The translations under genes and the position numbers were made by a program. Below, one piece after another: positions 10,301-24,220 of a stretch of DNA of 64,000 bases (within the stretch, counting starts at the first letter, position 1; every line of letters starts with the position of its first letter). Source of the stretch: Cladochytrium replicatum (lineage: Eukaryota > Chytridiomycota > Chytridiomycetes > Cladochytriales > Cladochytriaceae). The stretch is from NCBI GenBank assembly GCA_025526935.1, contig JAHLKD010000101.1, positions 141,823 through 205,822 of the forward strand, given 5' to 3'. The notes under the pieces are model-generated. The model was given only the letters and a program-made list of their open reading frames with translations. It had not been told where the DNA came from and did not search any database.

Positions 10301-13300
10301 AACAGAGTTCTTTGAAAACTTGCTTGGCAAATTTGCATCTCAAAAACTTATAATGAATCAAATACCTCAGATGTCAATAATTAATAATCTACTAATTGAC
10401 AGTTCTGAATTGAAGAACATACTAGTTCCAAGTCCTGAGTGCTGCTTTCAAGGGGTTGCAAAGATTCTTCCAGGACTTGCACATGATAAGAATGAATTGC
10501 TTCTGGGTGAAGTGCAGACCTGGGTGAGGGTCCTGAACACACAACCAGTCAGTGTTGAAGGATTTGTTGAGTATCTTGGATGGCTTGAGAAAGGTACTAA
10601 ACCTCTAGATTACACACATAAAGCTAATTTGTCTATTTCTTAGTTCGAGACTCTATGATGTTGGTTGAAAGCTTCTATGATGAAGTTACACGATTATATA
10701 ATCTCACAGACCAGTACAGAATCCCAATTCAGCCCACCGATTTAGCTTTATATCAGACTCTTGGACCAACTCTCAGACAGCTGAAAGAGGCAGTTGATAT
10801 GGCAACAGATACAAAAGATGAAAATACTTCAAAGTTCTCATCTGAGCTAGAGCGAGCAATGTCAGATCTAATGGCAGAAGTCTCAGATATCCGTAATCGT
10901 GCACAAGATCCTATGGTATTGAACCCAAATGCAAAAGCAGTTCTTGTTATCAGATTTCTTGAAGATTTACAAGATCAATTACGCAAAATTGAAGGCTTTC
11001 GAACACGTTATGAGCTCTGGGGAGATTTGTTCCGTAATGGGGGCTCAGTTGCTTCCATGCAATCCAAAACAACAGCTGCTGGGACCTCCAAAGAAACTGG
11101 TGGAGTTAATATGGGCCAATCCAAAAGCCCAGAACTAGAAGAAACTAAAACAGAGGTTGATCTTAAACTGTTGCTTTGGGTTAGTCTAAGAGATTGGGAA
11201 ACTTTGAGCGAGTAAGTAGAACCATTTCTTTCACTTCTCCATTTTGTACACTTCTGAGCATCATTGAAATAGAGCCTGGAATGCAGCTCAATTTGAGACA
11301 TTAAACACTGAAGAGATTAATGGAACAATTACAACATACCTCAAAACAGTTTACAACCTTGATAAAGGGTTACCTCCTAATGATGTCGTACCAAAATTGA
11401 AGGGATTAGTAGATAGCTATAGATCAATGTATCCAACAATTGTAGATCTGCGTAATCCAGCATTGAGGCCACGTCACTGGGAAAAGATCCAAGATTCAAT
11501 CGGAAAAGCACTTGTCAAAGATGAGACCTTCACCTTGGGAAAGCTGATTGAGCTTCGAATATTTGACTTCAAAGAAGAAATTGGAAGTATTTCAAGTCAA
11601 GCTGGTTCAGAAGCCTCTCTTGAAGAAATGCTTGGAAAGGTTGTAAAAGCTTGGAGTGAGCTTGAGTTTATTGTTTTGAACTACCGTGATAACAAAGATG
11701 TGTTCATTCTTGGTGCAGTTGATGACATTCAAGCACAACTTGAAGATTCTCAGGTAACTATTGCAACTGTTAAAGGTTCAAGATTCATTGGCCCGATTAA
11801 ATCAGAAGTTGAAAGATGGGATAAAATGCTCTCATTATTTGCTGAGACACTTGATGCGACATTAATATGTCAGAGAAACTGGCTTTACTTAGAATCAATT
11901 TTCTCTGCACCAGACATCCAACGACAACTCCCTGATGAAGCCAGGATGTTCTCACAAGTTGATAGGAGCTGGAAAGATGTGATGCGGAAGATCTATCGAA
12001 ACCCAAATGCAATAAAATCAGGAACCATGCCTGGATTGCTTGAAATTATGCAGCAAAACAACATATTACTCGACCAAATTCAAAAATGTCTTGAAGATTA
12101 TTTGGAGAGTAAAAGACTATTGTTCCCTCGATTTTACTTCCTCTCTAATGATGAGCTTCTCGAAATCCTGTCTCAAACAAGAAATCCCCAGGCTGTCCAG
12201 CCACACTTATCCAAGTGCTTTGATGCCATCAAGAGTTTGGAATTCTCATCATCTGATCCCAAGAGTATTGATATTGTGGCAATGAATTCACCTGAAGGAG
12301 AGCGCGTAGCATTTACAAAGACCATCAAAGCTCGTGGCAATGTTGAAGCATGGCTTGGAAGTGTAGAAGAGGCAATGGTTTCAGTTCTAAGAAGATTAAT
12401 AAAAACTGCCTTGGGAGAATATGAAGAGATAAAAAGGAATGATTGGGTTAAAGAGCATGTTGGCCAAATAGTAGTAACTGGCAACCAAATATTATGGACC
12501 AGAGATGTCAGTGATTGCCTTAAAACTATGGATCCACTGAAAGCATTGGAAGCCTTAAAGAGCAAATCAATACAGGTTTGTTTTTTTTTGCATGAAATTT
12601 TGAAATATTCTCAACATCTTCTTTCAAGAATTTAAGCCAAGTTGCGGGGCTTGTTCGTGGTGATCTGACAAAGATTCAGCGAGGCATTCTTGGGGCTCTT
12701 ATTACAATCGATGTGCACAACCGAGATATTTTAAGTGGCCTAATTGTAAGTAAAGTGAGAGGGTTAAACAATTTTGATTGGACAAAGCAGATGAGATATT
12801 ACTGGGACATGGATTCAGATACATGTAATGTTAAAATGTCAAATTCTACCTTCAATTATGGCTATGAGTATCTTGGATGTTCTCCACGTCTTGTCATTAC
12901 TCCTTTGACAGATCGTTGCTATCTTACTTTGACTGGTGCCATGCAGCTCAATCTTGGCGGGTCCCCAGTGGGACCTGCAGGAACTGGAAAAACAGAGACA
13001 GTAAAGGATCTTGCAAAAGCTCTGGCAAAACAGTGTGTTGTTTTCAACTGTTCCGATGGATTAGACTATAAAATGATGGGAAAAATGTTTGCAGGACTGG
13101 CACAATCTGGGGCTTGGTGCTGCTTTGATGAGTTTAATCGAATTGATATTGAAGTACTGAGTGTAATTGCACAACAGCTTCTGAGTATTAAGAATGCCAA
13201 AGATATGAAAGCAACAAAGTTCATGTTTGAAGGCAGAGAAATCAGGCTAATTGACACATGTTGTGCCTTTATTACAATGAATCCAGGGTATGCAGGAAGA

Positions 13301-16300
13301 ACAGAATTGCCAGATAACTTAAAGGCCCTTTTCCGACCAATAGCGATGATGATTCCAGGTTTGACATTTTTTTTGCAAAATATTTTGGTTAATTCATGTT
13401 CAATAGATTATGGACTAATTGCTGAGATTATCTTGTTCTCAGAGGGATTCGAGCAAGCAAAATCTCTCTCAGGGAAAGTTGTCAACCTTTACAAGCTTTG
13501 CGTTGAACAACTATCTCAGCAAGATCACTATGATTTTGGAATGCGGGCTGTAAAATCTGTGCTTATAATGGCAGGAGCACTAAAACGCAGTGCACCTGAA
13601 TTAACTGAAGAAGTGGTTCTAATTAGATCTCTCAGAGATTCAAACTTGCCAAAGTTTATTGCAGAAGATATAGGGTTGTTTAAGGGTATATTGGATGATC
13701 TATTCCCAAGCATTGTAGTAACTGAAAAAGACTATGGACTTCTTGTTTCAACCATGAAAGAGAGAATTCAAGAGCGTCACTTAGACATTATTGATACATT
13801 TGTCACTAGAATATGCCAACTCTATGAGACAATGAAAATTAGACATGGCGTTATGTTGGTTGGGCCAACGGGAGGAGGAAAAACTTCCTGTTATGAAATA
13901 TTACAAGAGTCAATGAACAGATTAGCAGAAAAGCATCCATCGTCAGACCACCAAAAGGTGAAAACGTGGGTTTTGAATCCTAAGGTAACTGGTAGTTTTT
14001 AAGTATTGACTATCAAGTCTGATTGTATCCAGTGTGTTAGTATGACAGAACTCTATGGAGAGTTTAATCTGGCAACCATGGAGTGGAAAGATGGCCTAAT
14101 TGGCTATATTTTTAGACAGCAAGTTGCTGAAAACTCTCTAGATGAGAAGTGGACAGTCTGTGATGGACCAGTAGATGCACTTTGGATTGAAAATATGAAT
14201 ACAGTGCTTGATGATAACAAACTCTTGACACTCATTAATGGAGAAAGAATAAAAATGAACAACACTATGCATATGTTATTTGAAGTTGCAGATCTTGCAG
14301 TTGCTTCTCCAGCAACCGTTAGTCGATGTGGTATGGTATACATGGATCCTACCAATCTTGGATGGAAGCCATTTGTCAATTCATGGGCAAGAAAACTTCC
14401 TAAATTTGTTCCCAACGAGTTAAAGGAGCTATTTCTGGGCTTATGTGACACTTACATGGGGCTGGGGTTAAAATATATCAGAAAGTTCTGCAAAGAGTCT
14501 ATTCCATCAGTTGACCTAAATCTTGTCGCTAGCACATGCAATTTGATCTATACATTTATAAATAGGAAAGAGATAGACTTTACTCAGAATATATGTGACT
14601 TGAAAATACTATTTTCCCATCTATTTGTATTTTGCTATGTCTGGGGTGTAGGAGGAAATCTGGCAGATGGTAATCAGGAGAACTTTGACACATTTGTGCA
14701 TGATTTGTTTGAGCAAAAAAGTATACCTGATGTTCAGCTTCCTTCATCAAACAACATTTTCTGCTACTTTGTTGATATTAAGTCAAAAACATTTTGTTTA
14801 TGGGATGATCTGGTTCCCCAATTTAAATATAGTTCAGAAACTCCATATTTTCAAATGATTGTACCAACTCCTGACACTGTGAAGTATTCGTATCTGCTAG
14901 AAGCATTACTTACAAATGGATATCCAACACTTTTCACAGGAAACACTGGAGTGGGAAAGTCTGTAATAATCCAAGACCTCATGGATAAAATATGTAAAAA
15001 GAATCTGTTTGTACCAGTTGTTTTAAATTTTTCTGGACAAACAACTAGTGCTCAGACACAGCATTATATGGAGCATAAGTTAGAAAAGAAAAGAAAGAAT
15101 ATTCTTGGAGCACCATCAGGGATGAATAAAATTGTGCTATTTGTGGATGATTTGAATATGCCAAAACTAGATACCTACGGAGCTCAGCCTCCCATAGAAC
15201 TAATTCGTCAGTATATTGATTGTGGTGGATTCTATGACCGTGAAAAATTAACTTGGAAAATAATCCAAGATATAGAAATTATTGCAGCTTGCGCACCTCC
15301 AGGAGGTGGGAGAAACATTGTTACATCAAGACTTCTTCGCCGTTTCAATATGCTTAACATTCCTGCTCCAAATGAAATGGCCCTAGCAAAAATATTCAGG
15401 TCAATTGTTGAGGGCTTTTTAAAGCCCTTCAGTGCTGAGGTGAGATCTTCTGGTGAAGGTATTGTAGGGTCATCAATAGAGATTTATCAAAGGATGTGTA
15501 GTGAACTACTTCCAACACCTGCAAAGTCACACTATACTTTCAATTTGCGTGATCTTTCCAGAGTTATTCAAGGTGTGCTTCAGGTGAAATCAACCATTGT
15601 GCAGTCAAAGGGAGAACTTGTTAAATTGTTTTGTCATGAATCAGCAAGAGTATTTCAAGACAGGCTAATCGATGAAAGTGATCGAATGTATTTCAACAAC
15701 TTGTTATCTGAAGTGGTTGAGAAAAATTTTGCAGTATCAATTGCCAAAGAATCTTTTGTTCAGAAGCCTATTATTTTCGGTGACTTCCTCAAGCGCGGAG
15801 TTCCTCCTGAAGAGAGACTCTACACAGAAATGACAGACATGAAAGTTCTTAATACTCTTCTTGAAGAGTATTTAGAGGAATATAATGTAACATTTAGCAA
15901 GGAGATAAGACTCATATTCTTTATGGACGCAAAACAGCACATAACAAGAATTTCACGTATTATACGCCAGCCTCGAGGAAATGCTTTACTTGTTGGGGTA
16001 GGTGGAACTGGGAAACAATCATTGACAAGGCTGGGTTGTCATATCTCAGATTTTCAATGCCACCAAATTGAACTCACTAGAACATACGGAGAGACAGAAT
16101 GGCGTGAAGATATTAAAAAGCTTTACAGATCTGCAGGACTTGAAGGGAAAAATACTGTGTTCCTACTGACTGACACCCAGATTAAGAATGAAACCTTCTT
16201 AGAGGACATCAATGGAATATTGAATTCTGGAGAAGTTCCAAATCTTTTCGATTTTGATGAACGTGAAAGAATTCTAGGGGAGCTGCGACATGTTGCCAGA

Positions 16301-19300
16301 GAAAAAGAGATGTCAGAAGACAGGGACTCAATCTATCAGCTTTTCATCAATCGTGTCAGAGATAATCTTCACATTGTTTTTGCTACAAGCCCAGTTGGAG
16401 ATACCTTTAGAAACCGTTGTCGAATGTTTCCAAGTTTAGTGAACAGCTCAACAATTGATTGGTTTGATGAATGGCCAAGAGATGCTCTCTTGTCAGTTTC
16501 ACAGCGATTCTTTGAATTTGTGGACCTTGGCTCTGATGAGATGCGCCAAAAAATATCTGAGATGTGTGTTGAAATTCATTCAACAGTTGGTGAGCTTGCA
16601 GTACTCTATTACGCAGAGCTACGAAGAAGATATTACACTACACCAACATCTTATCTTGAGCTCATTAATCTGTATATATCTATGTTACAAGAAAAAAGAA
16701 AAGAGCAAGGGTCTCAAAGAGATCGTCTGAAGAATGGCTTAAATAAGCTTGCAGAAACAAACGAGCTAGTTGCAAAAATGCAGATTGAGCTTGAACAATT
16801 AGGCCCAGAACTGAAACAAAAAGCTCAAGATGTAGAAGTTCTTATGGTTAAGATTGCCAAAGATCAAGAGATTGCAGATGGCGTCAGAAAAGTTGTCTCT
16901 GAAGAAGAGGCTATTGTCAGAGAAAAAGCTACTCAAACTGAAGCAATTGCTGAAGAGGCACAAAAAGATCTTGATGAAGCACTACCTGCTCTACAAGCTG
17001 CTTATAAAGCACTTGACAGTCTGGAAAAGAAAGATATTGCAGAGCTCAAAGTATTTACAAAGCCACCAGAGTTGGTGCTTATGGTACTTGAAGCTATATG
17101 CATATTTTTTAAGGTCAAACCAGATTGGGAAAACTCAAAAAAATTATTATCAGATCCTCAGCTGATGAGAAAAATGGCTGAATATGACAAAGACAATATC
17201 CCAGAAGTAATTACAAAGAAGCTTAAAAAATATATTGACAATCCAAACTTTAATCCAGAAGCTGTTGAAAAAGTTTCAAAAGCCTGTCGGAGTATGTCTA
17301 TGTGGGTGATTGCTCTGGATCTCTATTCAAGAGTGTTTAAAGAAGTCCAACCAAAACGTAGACGACTTGAAGAAGCTCAAGCAACACTTGAGGCAACACG
17401 TGCCAAGCTTGCAGAGAAAACGGCAGCTTTGCAAGAAGTGGAGGTCCAGCTTGAAAAGCTGAAAAGCAAATATGAGACATCAGTAAGTAGCAAGAAACAG
17501 TTGTCAGAAAAAATGGAAGAAACTACCAGGCGTCTTGCTCGAGCAAGTCGCCTCACAACAGCATTAGCAGACGAGCAAATACGGTGGTCAGAATCAGTTG
17601 AATATTTAAACCAGCTTATTGAATCACTTGTTGGGAATATATTCTTGAGTGCTGCAGCTGTTGCATACTATGGTGCATTCACTTCAAATTATCGGCAAGA
17701 GCTGATTGTTCGATGGTCAAAGCGCTGCAATGAATTGGGAATTCCAATATCTGATAATTTTTCGCTTTTTGAGAACTTGGCAGATCCAGCAGTTGTGCGT
17801 GATTGGAACATTCAAGGCCTACCTGCAGATCCTCTATCTATTGAAAATGGCATTCTTGTAACCAGAGGGAGAAGGTGGCCACTTATGATTGACCCACAAG
17901 GTCAGGCAAACAGATGGATAAGAAATATGGAAGGACTTGAATTAAAGGCAATAAAGCTCACCGAGGCAAAATTTCTCCGGTCCTTGGAAAATGCTATTCG
18001 TACTGGGCTCCCTGTATTACTGGAAGATGTAGGGGAGCATCTAGACCCTGCACTTGAGCCACTTTTATTGAAACAAACAGTTCGACAAGGAGGCAGACTT
18101 CTCATCAAGCTTGGAGACACATTTGTTGAATATGACAGAAACTTTAAATTATACATAACAACAAAACTACCTAATCCACATTATCTCCCTGAGGTGTGCA
18201 TTAAAGTAACAATCATAAACTTTACGGTCACGAAAATGGGCTTAGAAGGTCAACTCCTAGCTGATGTAGTGAAACGTGAGAAGCCAGAACTAGAAGAACA
18301 AAGAAATACTTTGATCATTAATATTGCAAACGATAAAAAGCAGCTTAAAGATATTGAAGAAAAGATATTAAAGCTCCTTTTTAACTCTCAAGGAAACATT
18401 CTAGATGATGAGGAACTAATCAATACATTAAATCAATCCAAAATTACATCTGCTGCCATCAAAGAGAGAGTCACACAAGCTGAACAAACAGAGAGGGAGA
18501 TTAATATTGCTAGAGAAAAGTATAGACCAGTTGCAATCCGTGGGTCTGTTTTGTATTTTGTTGTTGCTGACCTTGCAGAGATTGACTCCATGTATCAGTT
18601 CTCATTGAAATACTTCAAAAATTTGTTCAATCTCTGTATCCAAGAAGCAGAAAAGTCAGATGACCTGCAGAAGAGAATTAACATCCTCTGCAAAAATATA
18701 ACATATACCATTTTCACAAACATATCACGAGGCCTATTTGAGCAGCATAAGATGCTATACTCATTTATGATTTGTAGCGAAATTTTAAAGGAACAAAAGA
18801 GTATTAGCAGCATTGAGTGGTCTTTCTTCATACGCGGAGTAGGTATATCTAACAGGGATCTCCCACCTAAGCCAAATGTTAAATGGCTAACTACAAATAT
18901 GTGGAGAAATTGTTGTGACTTGGCAGATACATTAGTAAACTTCTCCTATATGAAAGAACATATGACTATGTATACATCAGATTGGGAAGCAATAGTAGAA
19001 TCTGATAACCCTTTCCTTGAGACAATTCCAGGTGGCCAGAATGCAGAGAACATTTCTCTATTCCAGAAGCTGTTATTGCTCAAAGTTCTTCGTGAAGAGA
19101 AATTAGTTCCATCTGTTGTTGAATTTGTGAGACAAAATCTTGGTGTTGAGTACATTGACATAGCTCCATTGGATTTAGCGAAGGCATATAAAGATACTAA
19201 CAGCCAGACTCCTTTCATTTTCATTCTCTCTTCTGGATCTGATCCTGTCAGTGCACTTATGAAGTTTGCATCTTCAAAGGAAATAAATATGCAAGACAGA

Positions 19301-21322
19301 CTTCACATGATCTCGCTTGGACAAGGTCAGGGTCCTATTGCTGAAGACCTTGTTCGGAGAGCAATGAACTCTGGTGATTGGGTGTTTTTGCAGAATTGTC
19401 ATCTGGCAGCTTCTTGGATGAACCGCTTAGAATCAATTGTGAAAGAATTTTCAAGCTCTGACAGTCAAATTGATCCTAACTTCCGTTTGTTCCTTTCATC
19501 AATGCCTTCAAAAGTATTCCCTATTGCTGTGTTACAAGAAGGAGTAAAAGTAACAAATGAGCCGCCAAAGGGTCTCAGAGCAAATCTTGCAAGAAGCTTT
19601 GCAGATGTGTCAAAAGATCTCTTTGATGAGCATCCACCTCAAGGAGTCAAATTCAAAAAGTTATTGTTTGGTGTTTGCTTCTTTAATGCTATTATTCATG
19701 AGCGTAAGAAGTTTGGCCCTCTTGGATGGAATATTCATTATGATTGGAGTAATTCTGATCTAGAAGTAGCCATCACCATAGTGAGGAATATTTTGCTTGA
19801 GCAAAAGACAATACCATGGGATGCTCTGCTGTACCTAACTGGAGAGATTACATTTGGTGGACGTGTGACTGATGATTGGGACAGAAGAACACTAAAATCT
19901 ATGCTTTCTAAATATTACACGCCCCTTATCTTGGATAATGGATATAAATTTTCATCTTCCGGAATCTATTATGCTCCGCCTGATGCTGACTTGCAGGTAT
20001 TCCGAGAATATATTGAAAGTCTTCCTTTCACAGAAGATCCATCAGTTTTTGGCATGCATGAGAATGCAAACATCAGCTTCCAAATTCAGGAGACTAGGAA
20101 GCTTATCAAGACACTACTTGATGTGCAGCCTCGGATTGTAAGTACAAGCGGAGGCCAAAGTAGTGAGGAGAGCGTAATTCAAGCTGCAACAAGCATTCTA
20201 GAGGAATGGCCAAATCAGATACTTTTGGAGATTCCAGCAGACGAGAAGGAGGCTTTAAATGGATTGGTTGCTGCTGTCCTATTTAAGAAGGATAAATCAG
20301 GACGTATGCTTAACTCTCTGAGTACTGTCCTCTCTCAGGAAGTTGTGAGATTCAACAAATTATTGGGAATTGTTAAAGCGTCTCTCCAGACATTAATCAA
20401 AGCTGTGAAGGGTTTGGTGGTTATGAGCGCCGAGCTTGACCTTGTGTTTAACAGTCTAGTGAATAATGAGGTGAGATTTTTAAACATTCTAATTGCTGTA
20501 AATCAACTAAAATTTGCCGAAGGTTCCTAGTTTGTGGGCTAATGCAGCATACCCTTCACTTAAACCGTTAGGTGCATGGGTTAAAGATTTGATAAAGAGG
20601 ATTGAGTTTGTGTCACAATGGGCAGAAACTGGCCAGCCTCAATCTTTCTGGCTCTCTGGTTTCTTTTTCCCACAAGGTAAACTGTTCATGTAAATATGTG
20701 GCTGTCTAGCTGACACTTTTTAGGATTCCTCACGGGAGTGCTGCAAAATCATGCAAGATTACATCATATTCCTATCGACACTTTAACATTCTCCTTCTAC
20801 TTTACGGAAATGGAGGATCTGGAGTTTTTGGCTGGATCCCGGCCTCCGACAGTTCAAGCAGTTAAATCTGTCAGTCAACTTGCTACTGATGCAAGCTCGG
20901 ATGGTGTGCTTATTCGAGGATTGTATATTGAAGGTGCTCGGTGGGATAGAGAAAAGAGTCTTTTACAAGACCCTTTTCCAATGGAAATGTTCTCGGTATG
21001 AATGTTCACCATGTGAAATAAGAATCGGGCGATTGACAATACTTTCTAGTCGCTACCATTGGTTCGATTCGCCCCATCTCAAACACCACAAGATAGTCAG
21101 CATTTGTATGTAGCTCCACTGTACAAAACATCTGCACGGGCAGGCACACTGCTGTCTACGGGACATTCAACCAATTTTGTTCTCTCTGTCAACATTCCTT
21201 CCGACAAACCACAAGACTTTTGGATTGCTAAAGGTGTCGCTCTACTGGTAAGCATCCTTTTCACTGCAAGTTATTGTCTCAAAACTTATTTTGTGCAAAA
21301 ATAGTGTCAATTGAACGAATAA
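7393..21322 (+). CDS. Axonemal inner-arm dynein heavy chain (DNAH6-like)
   Basis: Twelve exons join in frame: 7393-7764, 7818-8426, 8490-10593, 10644-11211, 11273-12575, 12629-13358, 13407-13984, 14033-20470, 20523-20676, 20724-20995, 21050-21247, 21305-21322. The total is 13344 nt, 4447 residues, with no frame break. The motor has four P-loops: GPAGTGKT near residue 1767, GPTGGGKT near 2048, GNTGVGKS near 2392 and GVGGTGKQ near 2742. Walker [11 protein letters not shown] follows the first. The coiled stalk lies near residues 3000-3350, and the C-terminus ends GVALL-CQLNE. The AAA1 block [11 protein letters not shown] and overall length fit single-headed inner-arm chains of the DNAH6 group; the subgroup call is from memory. 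The protein would move axonemal microtubules in zoospore flagella. The gene is AT-richer than its neighbours. Confidence 0.93.
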
Positions 21323-21392
21323 GAGCTTCAAATCGACTCTACGAATAAGAGCTTCAAATCGACTCTACGAATAAGAGCTTCAAATCGACTCT
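21315..21392 (+). repeat. Three exact tandem copies of a 26-bp unit over the dynein stop codon
   Basis: The unit begins ACGAATAAGAGC and repeats at 21315, 21341 and 21367. The first copy contains the last codons and the TAA stop of the dynein gene, so copies two and three are extra stop-containing 3' sequence. Confidence 0.9.
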
Positions 21393-21847
21393 TTCTTGTA
21401 GATACACTTTCTTCGTTAAATAATTTTTACGTTCATCACGCATATTTATTTGGTTGGACTATATTTAAATATACCATTCGACAGCTCGCTGAACCGATTT
21501 TAATTCAAGACCGACGTTGTCTTACCACTCAGTCATGATGCGATAATTCGTTTCGGTTGAATGCATTGTCTTTTTGTGTGCAGTGCTCCGCTCTTTGCTT
21601 GCGAGTGATGAATGTTGAAGTCAAAGGTGAACATTCCATCATCGGGCCATTTGGTAATATATTTGCAACTAAGTATCGATACAATGTAAGGGTATGGGTG
21701 GCACAGTGTGCATATCATCTGAAGATAACATCATCGTCTGGCAAAGGAAATTGGTGAGGGCAGCTCGTGCCATTCTGAAGGCGGAGGACCTACCAACGTC
21801 GTATTGACCCAATAAGTTGACCGGTGCGGTATCAGCAGTGGCCCAAC
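21393..21847. other. Intergenic between convergent dynein and VMA8 genes
   Basis: This 455-bp stretch has no recognised gene. A tRNA-like D-arm occurs near 21505-21540 on the minus strand, but no cloverleaf forms around it. Confidence 0.5.
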
Positions 21848-22940
21848 CTACCAAAGAGATTGAGTTTCCCTTCCCTTCTCCACTTTTTTGAATATAACGA
21901 CTATACCTTCAACTGCCTCTCGCGCTCTGTCGTTTTCGTCCCGAACAACTTTCTTTTTGTTCTGTACTTTCTTTAACCTAAGTGCCGTATCCAGTCAATA
22001 AACTAGCCCCGCTTGAAGCTTTTCAAAATAACCTGAAGAATTCTTCACGGTCTTGCTCATCCAACTCGGACGTGATCCAACGAATTGTATTTTCGATCCG
22101 GGGAATGATGACGTGCTCGATAGCGTTGACACGGCGATTTGTGACCTTGATAACCTCGTCAAGAATGACGAATGCGGTCTGTTTTGCCGTTCCTGTCAGC
22201 AACCTAAATTGTGATTGAAGAAGCATGATAACAAACCTGTAGCGATGCAAGTTCTACCAAAACTTCACAGGCTTTCGCGTACGTATCTTTACATTTTTGA
22301 ACTTGCTGACCACCCCTTCCCAATCCGGTCAACTCAAATGCTGTTTTCACATCGCCAAGAATCAATAAATACACCAAAAAATGGCGCCATTGAGAATGAT
22401 CGAATACCGTTTTGTCCATCTATGAACATGTCAAATGCAGGCAGTTGAACACCAGATACGTTTTCAGTCTTTGCACGGACTTTCAACTGGGCCGACTTTG
22501 CACTTTCACGGACCTGATACCTGAATTGACAAGCAAAAGTGCACGGTTAGACGTCGGTTCGGCTATAGCAGAATGAATAAAATGAGCTTACCCTATGTCA
22601 CCAGTGCTGTATTTCACTTCGGCATACGAGAACGATGCTACTTGCATGACCTTGCCCATCTTGCGCTTTGCCTGGTGATCACTTCCAAGTTAGCGTAAGC
22701 ATGACAATACGATGATAAATCAATACCTCGTCAATTTTTTTAACAATCTCCCTGAAACGGCGGGTCAATGCCTCACTTTTGCGCTTCAGGAGCGAGTGTC
22801 CAGTCTGGGCCCCCTTTAATCTGTTCTTCATGGCCGTAAGAGCCCTGTCCGACGCAATGATTAGCCAGCTTCTACTCCAGCCCTCTCTTTCCGTACATCC
22901 TGGTGGGGAATACCGCCAAGCGAGGTCCCGCTCCCGACAT
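21848..22940 (-). CDS. VMA8: V-type ATPase subunit D
   Basis: Seven minus-strand exons join in frame: 22940-22897, 22844-22727, 22671-22592, 22520-22408, 22340-22237, 22178-22033 and 21977-21848, giving 244 residues. The order of family blocks is complete: [73 protein letters not shown], then [32 protein letters not shown] and [14 protein letters not shown]. Subunit D forms the central rotor shaft linking the V1 ATPase head to the membrane ring of the proton pump. Introns are 52-71 nt with GT-AG ends. Acceptors were chosen to keep TAFVILDEV and RGGQQV intact. No lesion is seen. Confidence 0.95.
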
Positions 22941-23030
22941 GTTCCACCAACTTTACAACGCGTGGAAGTTTAACAAATCGCAGATCTGCAGTGCGACTGG
23001 AATTCAAATAAATTATTGAGTAACTCGATG

Positions 23031-23990
23031 GAATCTGGCAGCTAACCCTATTGTGGAGATGGTCAGGGGGAAGGTCGATGGGCTTATGTTGATCCGACTT
23101 TTCCAGAGGTGATATACGACTCGGAAGTCGACGTGATAGCTCCTGCGGTAGGCTTGCCGAAGTGATCTGTAAATTCCTGGCCTCATTGTCCAGCTCCTTT
23201 TAAAGAATATCTTGGAATGTAGTGGCTCTTCTTGACACCGTTTTCCGTGATGAGTTCTATAGCTCATTGTATGGCATCAAGCGGAACTTTTGGCCACCTC
23301 GGAACCCAACTTCATTGGGGAGCTTGTGGTGGGCGATTGTTCGGGAAGGCAAGTTCGAAGCCTGATACCTACAAAGGTGCACCAGAAGCACATGGATATT
23401 AGTTCTCCCCAAGAAATGGATCACCTGGTCTGTTTCTATCCAACTGCACTCGCGCTCGCTGCTACCAGAGGCAAGAGAGCTCGTCTTGATTCCACTTGCA
23501 GAAACGTATTGATGGCTCCACTGTGCAGAATCGGTTCTTGTGGGGCGGCGACTGCGAGTCCTACCTTGAAAGTCACGCCAAAGATATGTATAGTAAAGAC
23601 AATGAACGACATGCCGTCCCAGACGGCGTCACTGGCAAAGACTGCCTTCTTCGACTTCGTGGCGTGTTTGACTTCCATGACGGCTACTGTACATTGTGTC
23701 GAGTGCAGTACGCCCAAGGACACGGGCCTTTCGGAAATGTCCAAACAACGCTGGATGACGGATTTGCCGTATTACCACGACCATCACCGGCTTAATTTGT
23801 TGTGTTTGGGAAGTAATCTGTAAGTTATTTCCTTGCTTTCGTCCTGCAATTACATCATTCTGATTTATTCCTCTTCTTCAGACTCCCTGATGATCTCTAT
23901 GACGCACGCATTCTCCTTGATGCCATCACAAACGCCGCCGTTAATGCTCTCGTCGGGCGGATCCTATCAGTAACAAGGCGAAAGTCATCA
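23031..23990 (+). pseudogene. Decayed GH47 (ER alpha-1,2-mannosidase) gene
   Basis: Blocks of glycoside hydrolase family 47 appear in order on the plus strand but in different frames: GKVDGLM (about 23080), FSRGDIRLGSR (about 23120), a degraded YEYLLK segment (about 23190), DEFYSSLYGIK then ELLATSEPNFIGEL (23240-23320), EMDHLVCFYPTALALA (about 23415), KDMYSKDNERH (about 23585) and a trace of the final NTEAHP region (MTHAFSLMP, about 23900). A canonical intron (23821-23881, GTAAGT...CAG) remains near the 3' end. In-frame stops and single-base shifts, for example between YGIK and AELLA, prevent a full-length product. The living enzyme trims mannose from glycoproteins in the ER. Order and spacing make the family secure; exact ends are not. 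Confidence 0.7.
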
Positions 23991-24220
23991 AAGACATGGC
24001 CCACGACAACTGTGCAAACTAACACTCCCGATCTTTCAACTGCGACCGTCGCTTCTCAAAGTAGTAAAGTTTTTTTGATGAGCGTCTGTCTTCACCCCAA
24101 CACCAGCCTGAGCAAGTCGCCGTGCATATTTATCACTCTTAAGCGGGGATATTTTTCTCCGCCTGTGCTCTCAACAATATAGATCACGATGTTTCCATAA
24201 AAAATACACCCCATCTCTCC

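Noticed and set aside
21495-21545. tRNA-like sequence on the minus strand (TGACTGAGTGGTAAGAC)
   Set aside because: It resembles a D-arm, but no matching acceptor stem, T-arm or anticodon stem could be folded around it.
23436-23744. 102-codon minus-strand frame with hydrophobic stretches
   Set aside because: It is antisense to the GH47 blocks and has no start context or homology.
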